From Deltaproteobacteria bacterium (GTDB lineage: Bacteria > Myxococcota_A > Polyangia > GCA-2747355 > JADLHG01), in assembly GCA_020848905.1 (NCBI GenBank), contig JADLHG010000041.1:62001-126000 (forward strand): a stretch of 64,000 bases of DNA, in the 5' to 3' direction. The translations under genes were made by a program, and so were the position numbers. Under the pieces are notes generated by a model that had not been told where the DNA came from, did no database searches, and saw nothing but the letters and a program-made list of their open reading frames with translations. Positions 44,313-53,137 of the stretch are shown in pieces. Positions within the stretch are counted from its first letter, which is position 1, and each line of letters begins with the position of its first letter.

Positions 44313-44702
44313 CTATCGACCCTGGCCCCGGTGATGAAGGATCGCCGCTTTGGCGAGCTTCGGGTGCTTGCGGGCGAGCTTGACGAGCTTGCGCGCCGCC
44401 TGAGGGTGCTCCTTGGCGAGGCGGAGGAGCTCGCGGGAGAGCCTCGGGTGCCGCACCATCCAGGTCACGAACCGCTTCGCCGCCTCGGGGTGGTTCGCAC
44501 CGAACTGCGCCAAGCGCTTGGCCGCCTCGGGATGCGCGGCGACCTGCTTCACCAGGCGTGCGAAGACCTTGGGGTGGTTCCGGGCGAACTGCTCGAGCTT
44601 CTCGCGACGGGAGGCCGCCTCGGGGCCCTCCTCCTCGGCGCGCGCCGGACCGACGGGGAGCAGAAGACCGAGCAAGGCGAGGCACATCAGGCTCTTACGC
44701 AT
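44313..44702 (-). CDS. Exported His-Pro 14-residue repeat protein
   Basis: 129 residues, ATG with GGAGAG upstream. After a signal peptide (1-22), residues 43-124 are tandem units of 14 residues that each start with His-Pro: HPKVFARLVKQVAA, HPEAAKRLAQFGAN, HPEAAKRFVTWMVR, HPRLSRELLRLAKE, HPQAARKLVKLARK and a shorter final HPKLAKAAILHH. The units are helical, Arg/Lys-rich and give a basic solenoid-like protein. No family was recognised. It is translated just upstream of the outer-membrane barrel, so a periplasmic partner or membrane-binding role is possible. Confidence 0.78.
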   Translation of the reverse strand: MRKSLMCLALLGLLLPVGPARAEEEGPEAASRREKLEQFARNHPKVFARLVKQVAAHPEAAKRLAQFGANHPEAAKRFVTWMVRHPRLSRELLRLAKEHPQAARKLVKLARKHPKLAKAAILHHRGQGR

Positions 44703-44910
44703 CGCATCTCTCCTTTGTGGCCCGCGTTCAGCGGGTTCATTTCGCCGAACACGCGGACGCGGGGAAGGTTGCGCGGAAAAGATGCTCGGCTCGGTCGGAC
44801 GTCATCGAGCTCGGTGAATCCTCGGTGGTCGTCGGGCGTGCGGTAGCTCTCGAAGGCCTTTTCGGCCTGCGCGCCGAGGTTCGTTCGGGCAGCGAGGAAG
44901 AGCGCGCGCG

Positions 44911-45387
44911 CTACTGCTTGCCAGCCCCGGCGTCGGCCGGGCCCGCGACCTTCATGTCCAGGATGGCGGCCATCTTGTCGCACTTGCCGGCGCCCGCGTC
45001 GGAGAAGCAGTAGCCGCAGAGGCCGAGCGTGTTGGGGGAGGCTCCCGGACCGCAGAACTCGTAGGTCTCGGGGTAGCAGCCGGTGCAGAACCAGCGGCAG
45101 TCGCCTATGCGCGGGTCACAGGCGGCGATCTTCATGCCGCCGCTGCAGTTGCAGCCGTGGCACATGTAGGTGTCCTTGCAGACGCCGAAGGGGGGCGGGT
45201 CGCAGTACGGAGAGTGGATCGTAGGGGGCCGTCTGCAGACGATCTCCTCGCGATCGACCGCCGCTCCGCCGTCGCGCGGCGTCGTGGAGCCGTCCCCGTT
45301 CACCTTGTCCTTGCCGCAGCCCGGCGCGAAAGCCACGAGGAGAGCCAGAAAGGGCAGCGTGCGATGCGTCGTCGCGTTCACTCTCAT
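44911..45387 (-). CDS. Cys-rich lipoprotein
   Basis: 158 residues. Signal with lipobox VAFAPGCGKD, then a short Asp/Gly-rich spacer and about 16 cysteines across residues 50-140 (for example CKDTYMCHGCNCSGG, CRWFCTGCYPE, LCGYCFSDAG), suggesting several disulfides. No enzyme motif and no family recognised; the two C-terminal DAGAGK stretches look like low-complexity sequence. It follows the PP2C gene by 7 bases with GAGGT as ribosome-binding site, so the two are co-transcribed. Between it and the His-Pro repeat gene is a 208-base gap in which I saw no gene. Confidence 0.72.
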   Translation of the reverse strand: MRVNATTHRTLPFLALLVAFAPGCGKDKVNGDGSTTPRDGGAAVDREEIVCRRPPTIHSPYCDPPPFGVCKDTYMCHGCNCSGGMKIAACDPRIGDCRWFCTGCYPETYEFCGPGASPNTLGLCGYCFSDAGAGKCDKMAAILDMKVAGPADAGAGKQ

Positions 45388-45394
45388 CTCGACC

Positions 45395-46186
45395 TCACTG
45401 CGGTTCGATGCGCGCGAGCGCGACCGTGATGTTGTCCACGCCGCCGTTGCCGTTGGCCTCCTCGATGAGTCGCTCGCAGCAGCGGTCGAGGTCCGGCTCG
45501 GCGAGGATCGCGCGCAGGATGGTCTCGTCGTCGAGCATCCCCGAGAGCCCGTCGGAGCAGAGCAGGTAGACGTCGCCGAGCTGCGGCGCCTCCTTGGTCA
45601 CGTCGACGGCGACGGTCTCCTTCATCCCCAGGGCGCGCACGATCACGTTCTTGTGCGGGAACCGGTCGGCGTCCTCGGGGCTGATGCGCTTCATCTTGAT
45701 GTAGTCGTTCAGCAGCGAGTGGTCCTCGGTGACCTGGACTATCTGCCCCTCGCGCACGCGGTAGATCCGGCTGTCGCCGACGTGCACCATAACGAGCTGC
45801 TCGTCTGAGAAGAGGCCGGCCACGATCGTCGTGCCCATGCCGCGGAAGCGCTGGTCGCGCTGCGCCGACTCGAAGATCTTGAGGTTCGCGAGCTTCACGC
45901 CGGTCACGAGACGGTTCTCGTTGTGCCGGTTGTCGCGGTCGATGAGGAAGGGCCAGGTGATCTCCCGGTCCTCGGCCGTGGCGCGGAAGAACTCCACCAC
46001 CGTCTCCACGGCGAGCCGGCTGGCCACGTCGCCGCAGGCGTGCCCGCCCATCCCGTCCGCGACCATCACGAGCCGCTCTTCGTCGGGCAGGTAGAGGAAG
46101 TCCTCGTTGTGGGCGCGCTTCAGGCCGGTGTTGGTTTCGCCGGCGAAGCGCACGCGCATGCCGTCGAGCGGAAAGGAGGTGCTCAT
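45395..46186 (-). CDS. PP2C-family Ser/Thr protein phosphatase
   Basis: 263 residues from the ATG at 46186 (GAGG upstream); an ATG at 46228 would add 14 residues. PP2C motifs: AGETNTGLKRAHNEDF, VMVADGMGGHACGD (metal ligands), GMGTTIVAG, VMVHVGDSRIYRV, LLCSDGLSGMLDD and VDNITVALARI. It should remove phosphate from Ser/Thr and is the natural opponent of the kinase at 19022. It begins the minus-strand run that leads into the lipoprotein gene. Confidence 0.92.
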   Translation of the reverse strand: MSTSFPLDGMRVRFAGETNTGLKRAHNEDFLYLPDEERLVMVADGMGGHACGDVASRLAVETVVEFFRATAEDREITWPFLIDRDNRHNENRLVTGVKLANLKIFESAQRDQRFRGMGTTIVAGLFSDEQLVMVHVGDSRIYRVREGQIVQVTEDHSLLNDYIKMKRISPEDADRFPHKNVIVRALGMKETVAVDVTKEAPQLGDVYLLCSDGLSGMLDDETILRAILAEPDLDRCCERLIEEANGNGGVDNITVALARIEPQ

Positions 46187-46299
46187 GCCCTCACGCGATG
46201 GTGGCCGATCAGGTTCCCACTCTATCATCGGGATCGGCCGAGCGCCACGGGTTGACTTGCCACGGGGCCGGCGCTCACTATCCTTTATCGACTTGCGAC

Positions 46300-46419
46300 A
46301 TGCTGGAGCTCCTGAGCAAGGGTTGGATCGAGGCCAACCGCCTGGTCGTGGGAGCCGTCATCGCCATCGCGGCGGTGCTCACGGTGGTCCACCTCGTGCG
46401 TCGACGCCGGCCTCGATGA
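46300..46419 (+). CDS. Possible 39-residue single-span membrane protein
   Basis: A short open frame from ATG at 46300 to TGA at 46419 encodes MLELLSKGWIEANRLVVGAV, then a hydrophobic helix (IAIAAVLTVVH) and a basic tail (LVRRRRPR), the expected pattern of a small inner-membrane protein with an N-out, C-in orientation. It ends 16 bases before the PATAN-DnaJ gene on the same strand. No good ribosome-binding site is visible, which lowers confidence. Confidence 0.4.
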   Translation: MLELLSKGWIEANRLVVGAVIAIAAVLTVVHLVRRRRPR

Positions 46420-46435
46420 GCCTCGCGAGCGAGCC

Positions 46436-48505
46436 ATGAGCGAGGGCGCACGCGAGCCGGACGTGCGGGGCGATCTGACGCGGTATCCCTTCCCGCGGCT
46501 GCTCTATTTTCTTTGCAAGAAGGACTTCACCGGCGAGCTGGTCGTCTACCCGCCGGGGGGCAAACCGTCGCGGACCTACTTCCGCGAGGGGCTGGCGGTC
46601 TACACCGACCTCGCGGCCCCCGAGGATGTGCTGGGGCGCGTGCTGCTCGAGCGCGGGGCGATCGGCCACGAGGCGTTCAACGCGTCGCTGCAGGAGCTCT
46701 CGCGGGGCGGGGGGCTCTTGCAGGGGCAGATCCTCCTCGGGCTCGGGGCCCTCAGCGAAGCGGACCTGGTGGAGGGCCTTCGCACCCAGCTCCGACGGAA
46801 GCTGCTGCGCTTCTTCCGCATGGACTCGGCCGGCTTCGAGCTCTACAGCGGCGACCACCCGTACGGCAGCGACGGCGAGGGCGCTCGCGTGCGCGCGGAT
46901 CCGCTGTGGGTCATCTACCAGGGGGTACGCAACGCCTACAGCGCGGGTCGCCTCGGCGTGGAGCTGGAGAAGCTCGACGGGCACGTGGTGCGGCTCCGCC
47001 CCGAGTTTGCGCGCATGCAGGGGCGCTACGGCCTGGGCCAGGACGAGACGGGGATGCTGCAGCTCCTCGAGCGGGCGCCGATGCCGATCGAGAGGGTCTT
47101 CGCCGTCAGCAACCTCGGGCCCGTGCATACGCAGATGCTGGTCTACACGCTCTGGGTCACCGAGATGCTCCTCGCGAAGCCGAAGGCTGAGGCCGACGCA
47201 GAGGCGGCCACCGCGCGCACGCTGACGGCGGCTGCGGCGGTGGCGGTCCCGCGTGCGTCGGAGGCGCCGCCCGCGGCCACGGCCCGTGCTTCCGTGGCCC
47301 CCGAGGCCGCCAAGATCCCCGAGGCGCGCCGCTCGGGCTCGCTCCCCTGGCTAGAGGGGGTGAAGGACGACGGCCTGCTGGACAGCGGCCCCGGCGTTGA
47401 AGGGGGACCCGACGGCGACGTGCCCGTCGTGGACCTGCCGCCGCTCTTCATGCCGGACCCGAACCCGGCGACCGGGCCGAGCGGGACCGTGCTCCAGCAC
47501 GCCGTGCGGCCCCCCGCGGCGCGGCCGGCGACCACCCCGTCCGCTGCGTCGCCGACGGAGGCGTCCGCTGCATCATCCACCACGACCGGCACGCGGCCGG
47601 CCGTGAGCAAGGCGACCCCCGAGCAGGCGGCCGAGCTCCGCAAGCTGATCCTGGACGCCTTCGCCAAGACCGAGGGAAAGAACCACTTCGAGGTGCTGGC
47701 CGTCGCGCGAAATGCCTCGACGGAGGCGGTCCGCGACGCCTACTTCAAGCTGGCCAAGCAATTCCATCCCGATCGGGTGAACGGGCTCGGCCTGCAGGAC
47801 GTGATCAAGCAGGCGGAGGAGCTCTTCCGGCGCATCAACGAGGCCCACACGGTCCTGACCAATCTGGAGGCGAAGAAGGCCTACGAGGCCCAGCTCGACG
47901 GCAAGGGGAACGAGGCCGACGAGGCCGCCCGCGCCGCGCTGCAGGCGGAGCTCGAATTCCAGAAGGGGCTCGTCTTCCACCGCAAGAAGGCCTTCGTCGA
48001 GGCGGTGGCGGCCTTCAAGGAGGCGGTGCGGCTCAACCCGAAAGAGGCCGAGCACCTGGCCTGGATGGCCTGGAGCCTGTTTCAGGATCCACGCACCGAC
48101 CACAAGCAGATGCTGCCGAAGATCAAGCAGCAGCTCCTCGAGGCGGTGCAGATGAAGCCCAACAACCAGGCCTGCCAGTACTTCCTCGGCGAGGTCTACC
48201 TCTCGACGGGGGACGAGGGGCGCGCCATGACCTGCTTCAACAAGGTGCTGGACATCAACCCCGACCACATCGACGCGCAGCGGCAGGTGCGCCTCATTCG
48301 CATGCGGCGCGACCGCGGCGGCAAGGGGGCGGCCGACAAGGGCGGGCTCTTCGGTCTGAAGCTGACGCTCGGCAGCAAGGAGAAGGCGGCCTCGAGCCCC
48401 GCCCTCGGCGACGACGACGACGAAGGCTCTCCGCGTCGGCCACGGGGCGGCAAGGAGGGCAAGAGCGAGAAGAGCGGGCTCTTCGATCGCTTCAGGAAGA
48501 AGTAG
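46436..48505 (+). CDS. PATAN (DUF4388)-DnaJ-TPR protein
   Basis: 689 residues. The N-terminal PATAN/DUF4388 domain (about 8-165) reads DLTRYPFPRLLYFLCKKDFTGEL. A Pro/Ala-rich linker follows (about 255-395), then a J domain (about 412-475) with the HPD in QFHPDRVNG, and TPR repeats (about 500-620; for example AVAAFKEAVRLNPKEAEHL). The C-terminus is Lys/Gly-rich. PATAN proteins are linked to gliding motility and two-component networks in deltaproteobacteria, and the J domain should recruit a DnaK. It is convergent with the FHA-ABC gene with only 3 bases between the stops. Confidence 0.9.
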   Translation: MSEGAREPDVRGDLTRYPFPRLLYFLCKKDFTGELVVYPPGGKPSRTYFREGLAVYTDLAAPEDVLGRVLLERGAIGHEAFNASLQELSRGGGLLQGQILLGLGALSEADLVEGLRTQLRRKLLRFFRMDSAGFELYSGDHPYGSDGEGARVRADPLWVIYQGVRNAYSAGRLGVELEKLDGHVVRLRPEFARMQGRYGLGQDETGMLQLLERAPMPIERVFAVSNLGPVHTQMLVYTLWVTEMLLAKPKAEADAEAATARTLTAAAAVAVPRASEAPPAATARASVAPEAAKIPEARRSGSLPWLEGVKDDGLLDSGPGVEGGPDGDVPVVDLPPLFMPDPNPATGPSGTVLQHAVRPPAARPATTPSAASPTEASAASSTTTGTRPAVSKATPEQAAELRKLILDAFAKTEGKNHFEVLAVARNASTEAVRDAYFKLAKQFHPDRVNGLGLQDVIKQAEELFRRINEAHTVLTNLEAKKAYEAQLDGKGNEADEAARAALQAELEFQKGLVFHRKKAFVEAVAAFKEAVRLNPKEAEHLAWMAWSLFQDPRTDHKQMLPKIKQQLLEAVQMKPNNQACQYFLGEVYLSTGDEGRAMTCFNKVLDINPDHIDAQRQVRLIRMRRDRGGKGAADKGGLFGLKLTLGSKEKAASSPALGDDDDEGSPRRPRGGKEGKSEKSGLFDRFRKK

Positions 48506-48508
48506 CCC

Positions 48509-51500
48509 TCATTTGTTCTGCCGGTCCTTGAGCCGCACGAACAAGCAGATCAGCGCGAAGAGCAGCAGGTTGTAGCCCCCGAGGACGGCCAGCCCGAGGT
48601 GCGAGCGGTGCGCGACCCGGGCCGGACCGTCCCGGTGCAGGCTGGGCGGCGTGTAGAGCCCGTCCTCCACGACCTGCAGGGACTCGGGGAAGTCGGTCAT
48701 GTTCGAGACCACGCCCAGGATGGCCTTGCAGCGCCCGTCGTTGTCCTGGTCCTCGGCCTTGAGCGCCAGGTATTTGAACGGGTCGTAGGCGTGCAGGCAA
48801 CGTGCACACCCCTTCTGCGGCGGCAGCTCCTCCTCGGGGGTGCACATGGAGATGCGCTTCGACTGGTCGAGCGACCAGTTGAGCGCCATCGCGTAGCCCA
48901 CGCCGCGCTTGACGTGCTCGTCGGCCTTCGGGATGCCGAAGCTCCCCGAGAAGAGCACCTGCGGAATGAGCACCAGCGGTACGAGGCTCATGGCTTTGTC
49001 GCTGTTCCCGGCGAGCGCCGAGACGAGCAGGCCGAGGCCGATCCCGTTGAGCGCCGTGAGGTAGAGGTTGCCGAGGTGCAGCCAGAAATTCCCCGGCACT
49101 CCGTCGAGGATCAGCGCGGAGCAGGCCTTCACCTGCCACTGCAGGCAGGCCTGCGGCGGCTCCTTCAGCACGAAGCCCGAGCGCAGAAAGTAGACGATCA
49201 CCAGCATGGTGCTGACCTGGATCAGCGCCAACCACTGGAGCACGAAGAACTTGGACGCCACGTAGGGGATGACCCGCAGGTTCACCATCCTCTCCCGGGC
49301 GTAGATGCTCGACTCCTTCGTGATCTCGCGCGCCGCGTTCGAGCAGCCGAACCAGAGCGCCGAGAGCGACATGATGAGGTACATCGTCGAGGTCGGCCCG
49401 CGGTCGGGCTGATCGGTCTTGACCGCCAGGCAGACGAAGAGCGCGACGAGCGGCGCCTGTAGGAGCAGGATCGCCGTGTTGCGCATATCGCGCGTCATGA
49501 TCTCGACGTAACGCTGCGTCTGAACCCAGAACTGCGCGAAGGGACCCGGCCCCACGCGCTTGGAGCGGGGCGGCGCCTTGGCCGGGGCCTGCGCCGGGGT
49601 TTTTGTGGTGCCCTCGGGCGGAGCGCCGAGCTGGCTCGTCACGTGCCGCTGGTAGATCTCCGAGGCCTCGAACTCCTTGCGCAGGTTGTCGAGGTCGCCG
49701 CGCCGCTCGTCGAAGCGCTTGTAGACGTCGGGGAGGCGCTGCACGTTGAAGTAGCTGCGCGCCTCGTCGGGAGCGCCGAAGAAGACCAGCTTGCCGTCGA
49801 CGAGAAAGGTCACCTTGTCGGCGAGCCGGATGTTGTCCAGCGTGTGCGTGACGGTGACGACGGTCTTGCCGCGCTGCGTGAGCTCGCGCAGCAGGAGCAT
49901 CATCTTCTCCTCGAGGTTCGGGTCGAGGCCGCTCGTCGGCTCGTCGAGGTAGATGATCGCCGGCTCGGTCAGGAGCTCGACCGCGATGCTGGCGCGCTTC
50001 CGCTGGCCGCCCGAGAGCTTGTAGACCGGCTTGTGGCGGTGGTCGTAGAGCTCGAGCATCGAGAGCACGTCCTGTACGCGCTCCTTGCGCTTCTGCGGGC
50101 TCGTGCCCGGGGGGAGCCGGAGCTTCGCCGCGTAGTGGAGCGTGCGCTCGATCGTGAGCTGCGGGTGGATGATGTCGTCCTGGGGGACGTAGCCCACCTG
50201 GTGCTTGAGCTGCTCGTAGTGGGCGTAGAAGTCGATGGCGTTGAGGAGCACCGAGCCGTCGTCGGCGCGGGTATAGCCGTTCAGGCTCTTGAGCAGCGTG
50301 GACTTGCCGCACCCCGACGGGCCGAGGATGCAGACGAACTCGCCGGGCTGGATCTTGAGCGAGATGTGATCGAGGAAGTGGCGGCCGGACTTCGGGTCGG
50401 TGCGGCAGAGCCCGAAGGCGTCGACCCAGGTCTTGGTGCGGGTGTCGAAGACGCGCACCGCCTGGCCGGTGAACTTGAGCACGTAGGGGCCGATCACGAA
50501 CTCGGCCCCCGGGGCGAGCGGTGCATCCGAGATGCGCTGGCCGCCGAGGAAGGTGCCGTTCGCGCTCCCGGCGTCGCGCAGGCGCACGGCGGCGCCGTCG
50601 CGCTGGAGCATGGCGTGGCGATTCGAGATGTACATCGAATCGAGGACGATGGTGCAGCCCGGGTCGCGACCGATGGTGATCGGGCCGGTGAGCGGGTACT
50701 CGCCGAGGAGCGCCGCGTCGCCGAGACTAAGGTCGGTCACCGTCGGGGCGGCGGCTCCGAAGACGGTGCGTGCGGCGGCGGCTCCTGCGAGCGGCGCCGG
50801 AGCCGTCACGCGCTCGGCGGTCACGGTCACGCGCAGGCGCGGTCCGCCGCGACCGAGCTCGAGCACCTCGCCCCCTCGGAGCTCCTGGCGCGAGACGGGC
50901 TGGCCGTCGATGAAGGAGCCGTTGGTCGATTCGAGGTCGAGGAAGACCGCCTTCCCCTCGAGCGTCACGATCTTGGCGTGGTTGTAGGAGACCAGGAGGT
51001 CGGCCTGCAGATCGAAGGCCACGTCGGCGGTGGGGTCGCGACCGAGGCGGACCGTCTGCTGGAGGAAGCTCTGGCGCTGCCCGGAGGGGAGGCGCTCGAG
51101 ACCGAGGCGGAGCTGCGAGGCGAGGCCGCCGCTCACGGCAGCGAAGCCCGGGGCCGAGGCCTCGGGGCTGAGCGCGGCCGCCGGCGCAGGATGCACGGGC
51201 GCTGGATGCACCGGCGCGGGATGGACCAGCACCGGCGCGGGATGGACCGGCACCGGCGCGGGATGCACGGGCGCCGGCGCGGGATGCATCGGCACCGGCG
51301 CGGCATAGGCCGGAGGGGCGGGCTGCGGCGCGCGTTGCCTCGGGTCGGTCGTGGGCAGGGCGGGGGCGGAGGGAGCGGCCGGCTGAGGCCCCGGGGCCGG
51401 CGCTGCCACGGGCCGCTGCGCGACGGGATTCGTCGAAGGCGCCCCGGCGGCGGCGGCGTGGGCCGCGGAGAGCGGCGTGAAGCGCACCTGCGGCCCCTCG

Positions 51501-51769
51501 CGGCCGAGCTCGATCACGTCCCCCGGCTGCAGCACCACCTGCTTCACCGGCTGACCGTTCACGAAGGTGCCGTTCGTGCTCGCGTCGCGTAGCTGCCACG
51601 TGCCGCCGACGAGGCTCACCTCGGCGTGGCGGCTCGAAACCATCAGGTCGCGTTGCGCATCGAAGGCGACCTCGCAGCGCGGGTCGCGCCCGAGCCAGAA
51701 GGTCGCCTGGTCCAGGCGGACCGAGCTGCCGGCGCGGGCTCCGCTCAGGAAGGTGAGCTGACAGGCCAT
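48509..51769 (-). CDS. ABC transporter with three FHA domains (ABCG-like)
   Basis: 1086 residues from the ATG at 51769. Three FHA domains lie at about 24-98, 238-318 and 362-436, each with GRDP and an STNG/SANG motif. Between the first two is a Pro/Ala/His-rich linker with PVHPA-type repeats (about 152-197). The ATPase domain follows: Walker A GPSGCGKST (about 483-491), signature LSGGQRKR and Walker B YLDEPTSGLD. The C-terminal third has about six membrane helices of the ABC2 type, with a Cys-rich periplasmic loop. FHA-ABC fusions are known; three FHA domains suggest control by several phosphothreonine proteins. Substrate unknown. Confidence 0.92.
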   Translation of the reverse strand: MACQLTFLSGARAGSSVRLDQATFWLGRDPRCEVAFDAQRDLMVSSRHAEVSLVGGTWQLRDASTNGTFVNGQPVKQVVLQPGDVIELGREGPQVRFTPLSAAHAAAAGAPSTNPVAQRPVAAPAPGPQPAAPSAPALPTTDPRQRAPQPAPPAYAAPVPMHPAPAPVHPAPVPVHPAPVLVHPAPVHPAPVHPAPAAALSPEASAPGFAAVSGGLASQLRLGLERLPSGQRQSFLQQTVRLGRDPTADVAFDLQADLLVSYNHAKIVTLEGKAVFLDLESTNGSFIDGQPVSRQELRGGEVLELGRGGPRLRVTVTAERVTAPAPLAGAAAARTVFGAAAPTVTDLSLGDAALLGEYPLTGPITIGRDPGCTIVLDSMYISNRHAMLQRDGAAVRLRDAGSANGTFLGGQRISDAPLAPGAEFVIGPYVLKFTGQAVRVFDTRTKTWVDAFGLCRTDPKSGRHFLDHISLKIQPGEFVCILGPSGCGKSTLLKSLNGYTRADDGSVLLNAIDFYAHYEQLKHQVGYVPQDDIIHPQLTIERTLHYAAKLRLPPGTSPQKRKERVQDVLSMLELYDHRHKPVYKLSGGQRKRASIAVELLTEPAIIYLDEPTSGLDPNLEEKMMLLLRELTQRGKTVVTVTHTLDNIRLADKVTFLVDGKLVFFGAPDEARSYFNVQRLPDVYKRFDERRGDLDNLRKEFEASEIYQRHVTSQLGAPPEGTTKTPAQAPAKAPPRSKRVGPGPFAQFWVQTQRYVEIMTRDMRNTAILLLQAPLVALFVCLAVKTDQPDRGPTSTMYLIMSLSALWFGCSNAAREITKESSIYARERMVNLRVIPYVASKFFVLQWLALIQVSTMLVIVYFLRSGFVLKEPPQACLQWQVKACSALILDGVPGNFWLHLGNLYLTALNGIGLGLLVSALAGNSDKAMSLVPLVLIPQVLFSGSFGIPKADEHVKRGVGYAMALNWSLDQSKRISMCTPEEELPPQKGCARCLHAYDPFKYLALKAEDQDNDGRCKAILGVVSNMTDFPESLQVVEDGLYTPPSLHRDGPARVAHRSHLGLAVLGGYNLLLFALICLFVRLKDRQNK

Positions 51770-51975
51770 GTCTTGGGTCCTCGAGTCGTCACGTCGTGGA
51801 AGTTGGGGGCCGCGATGATAACACCGGAGGGTGCGGGCGCCAGCCTCACCGATTATGGGTGGCGCCGGCGGTGCGCAGCGGGCCACGAGGGCCCCGTACC
51901 CCGCGCAAGTCCATGCTCCACGCCACCTGGTCCCGCAACGACCGCTGGCATGGGCGTTGCTCTGCACCGGCCCCC

Positions 51976-53040
51976 ATGCGTCGCCTGCTCCCGCTCCTCG
52001 GTCTTTCCCTCCTCGCGATCGCGCGGCCCGCCCAGGCCGAGAAGCGGCCCGGGATCCTCGCCACCCTCGGGCCCGGCAGCGGGCAGGTCGCCACGCTCCG
52101 TGCCATGCTGCGCGAGGGGATGGGCCTGGCCCGCATCAACCTGTCGCACGGCAACGCCCGCACCAACCGGGCGCTGGTGCAGAACCTGGCGCAGGCGGCG
52201 ACCCTCGAGGGCCGCGGCCAGGTCCCGCTGCTCTTCGACCTGCCGGGGGGCAAGGTCCGCCTCGGTCGTCTCTCGGAGCCGGGCCTCTCGCTCGCCGTCG
52301 GGCAGCCCTTCGAGGTGACCTTCGGGCGCGAGCAGCCCACCACGCGCTTCCGGGCCGGCGTCGGTTACCGCGCCCTGGCGGACCACGTGCGCGAAGGGGA
52401 CCGCATCTTCCTCGACGACGACAAGATCGCCCTCCGCGTGACCCAGGTGGCCACGGGCGGCATCCAGACCGTCGTGGAGCGGGGCGGGACGCTGCGCAGC
52501 CACCTCGGCCTCACGGTGGAGGGCAAGGAGCTGCCCTTTCCGTCCATGACGGCCGAGGACCGGCGCAAGCTGCGCATCGCGGTGCAGAACGGCGCCTCGT
52601 ACGTGGGGGTCTCCTTCGTGCAGAGCGTGAAGAACCTCGAGGCCGTGCGTCGCGCCCTCGGGCGGCTCGGCGCGCCGCAGGTGAAGGTGGTGGCCAAGAT
52701 CGAGACCCTCTCCGCGCTCGCGCAGCTCGACGCGATCGTGGCCGCCTCCGACGCGGTGATGATCGCGCGGGGGGACCTCGCCCAGGCGGTGGGCCGGGAG
52801 CACCTGCCCGCCGCGCAGGCGCGCATCGCGGCGCGCTGTCGGGCGCAGGGCAAGCCCTTCATCGCCGCCACGAATTTTCTCTCGCAGATGATCGAGGCCC
52901 CTGTGCCGAGCGCGGCGAACCTGGCCGACGTGGAGCGGGCCGAGAGGCAGCGCCCCTGGCTCTTCATGCTGAACGAGACGGCCATCGGCAAGTACCCCGT
53001 GGAGACGGTCCGCACGCTGCGCGAGGCCCTCGGTCGGTGA
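51976..53040 (+). CDS. Pyruvate-kinase-like protein with signal peptide
   Basis: 354 residues from the ATG at 51976. The first 22 residues (RLLPLLGLSLLAIARPAQAE) are a good Sec signal. The rest is a pyruvate-kinase barrel and B domain: ILATLGPGSG, LARINLSHGNA (R53, N55), VVAKIETLSAL (K241, E243), VMIARGDLAQAVGRE (D267) and AATNFLSQMIEAPVPSAANLADV (T299), so most catalytic residues survive. The C-terminal allosteric domain of normal pyruvate kinases (about 470 residues) is absent. Export of a PEP- and ADP-dependent enzyme makes little sense, so a different reaction or an artefactual start should be considered. No good RBS is visible. Confidence 0.8.
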   Translation: MRRLLPLLGLSLLAIARPAQAEKRPGILATLGPGSGQVATLRAMLREGMGLARINLSHGNARTNRALVQNLAQAATLEGRGQVPLLFDLPGGKVRLGRLSEPGLSLAVGQPFEVTFGREQPTTRFRAGVGYRALADHVREGDRIFLDDDKIALRVTQVATGGIQTVVERGGTLRSHLGLTVEGKELPFPSMTAEDRRKLRIAVQNGASYVGVSFVQSVKNLEAVRRALGRLGAPQVKVVAKIETLSALAQLDAIVAASDAVMIARGDLAQAVGREHLPAAQARIAARCRAQGKPFIAATNFLSQMIEAPVPSAANLADVERAERQRPWLFMLNETAIGKYPVETVRTLREALGR

Positions 53041-53137
53041 CGATTGTCCGGACGTGCCGGACGCCCACCCGGGCCCCCTCGCCCTCCGACGCAGCGAGCC
53101 GCTGGCGAGGGCGCAACCCGTGTGTTACAGCCGCCCC

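Noticed and set aside
44687-44983. 98-codon minus-strand frame covering the gap before the Cys-rich lipoprotein
   Set aside because: It overlaps two better-supported genes and shows no signal or domain.
51179-51292. Repeated GC-rich units resembling a short CRISPR array
   Set aside because: The units are in frame within the FHA-ABC gene and encode a Pro/Ala/His linker; spacing is too short and irregular for CRISPR.
49643-51592. 649-codon plus-strand frame inside the FHA-ABC gene
   Set aside because: Antisense shadow; the FHA and Walker motifs lie on the minus strand.
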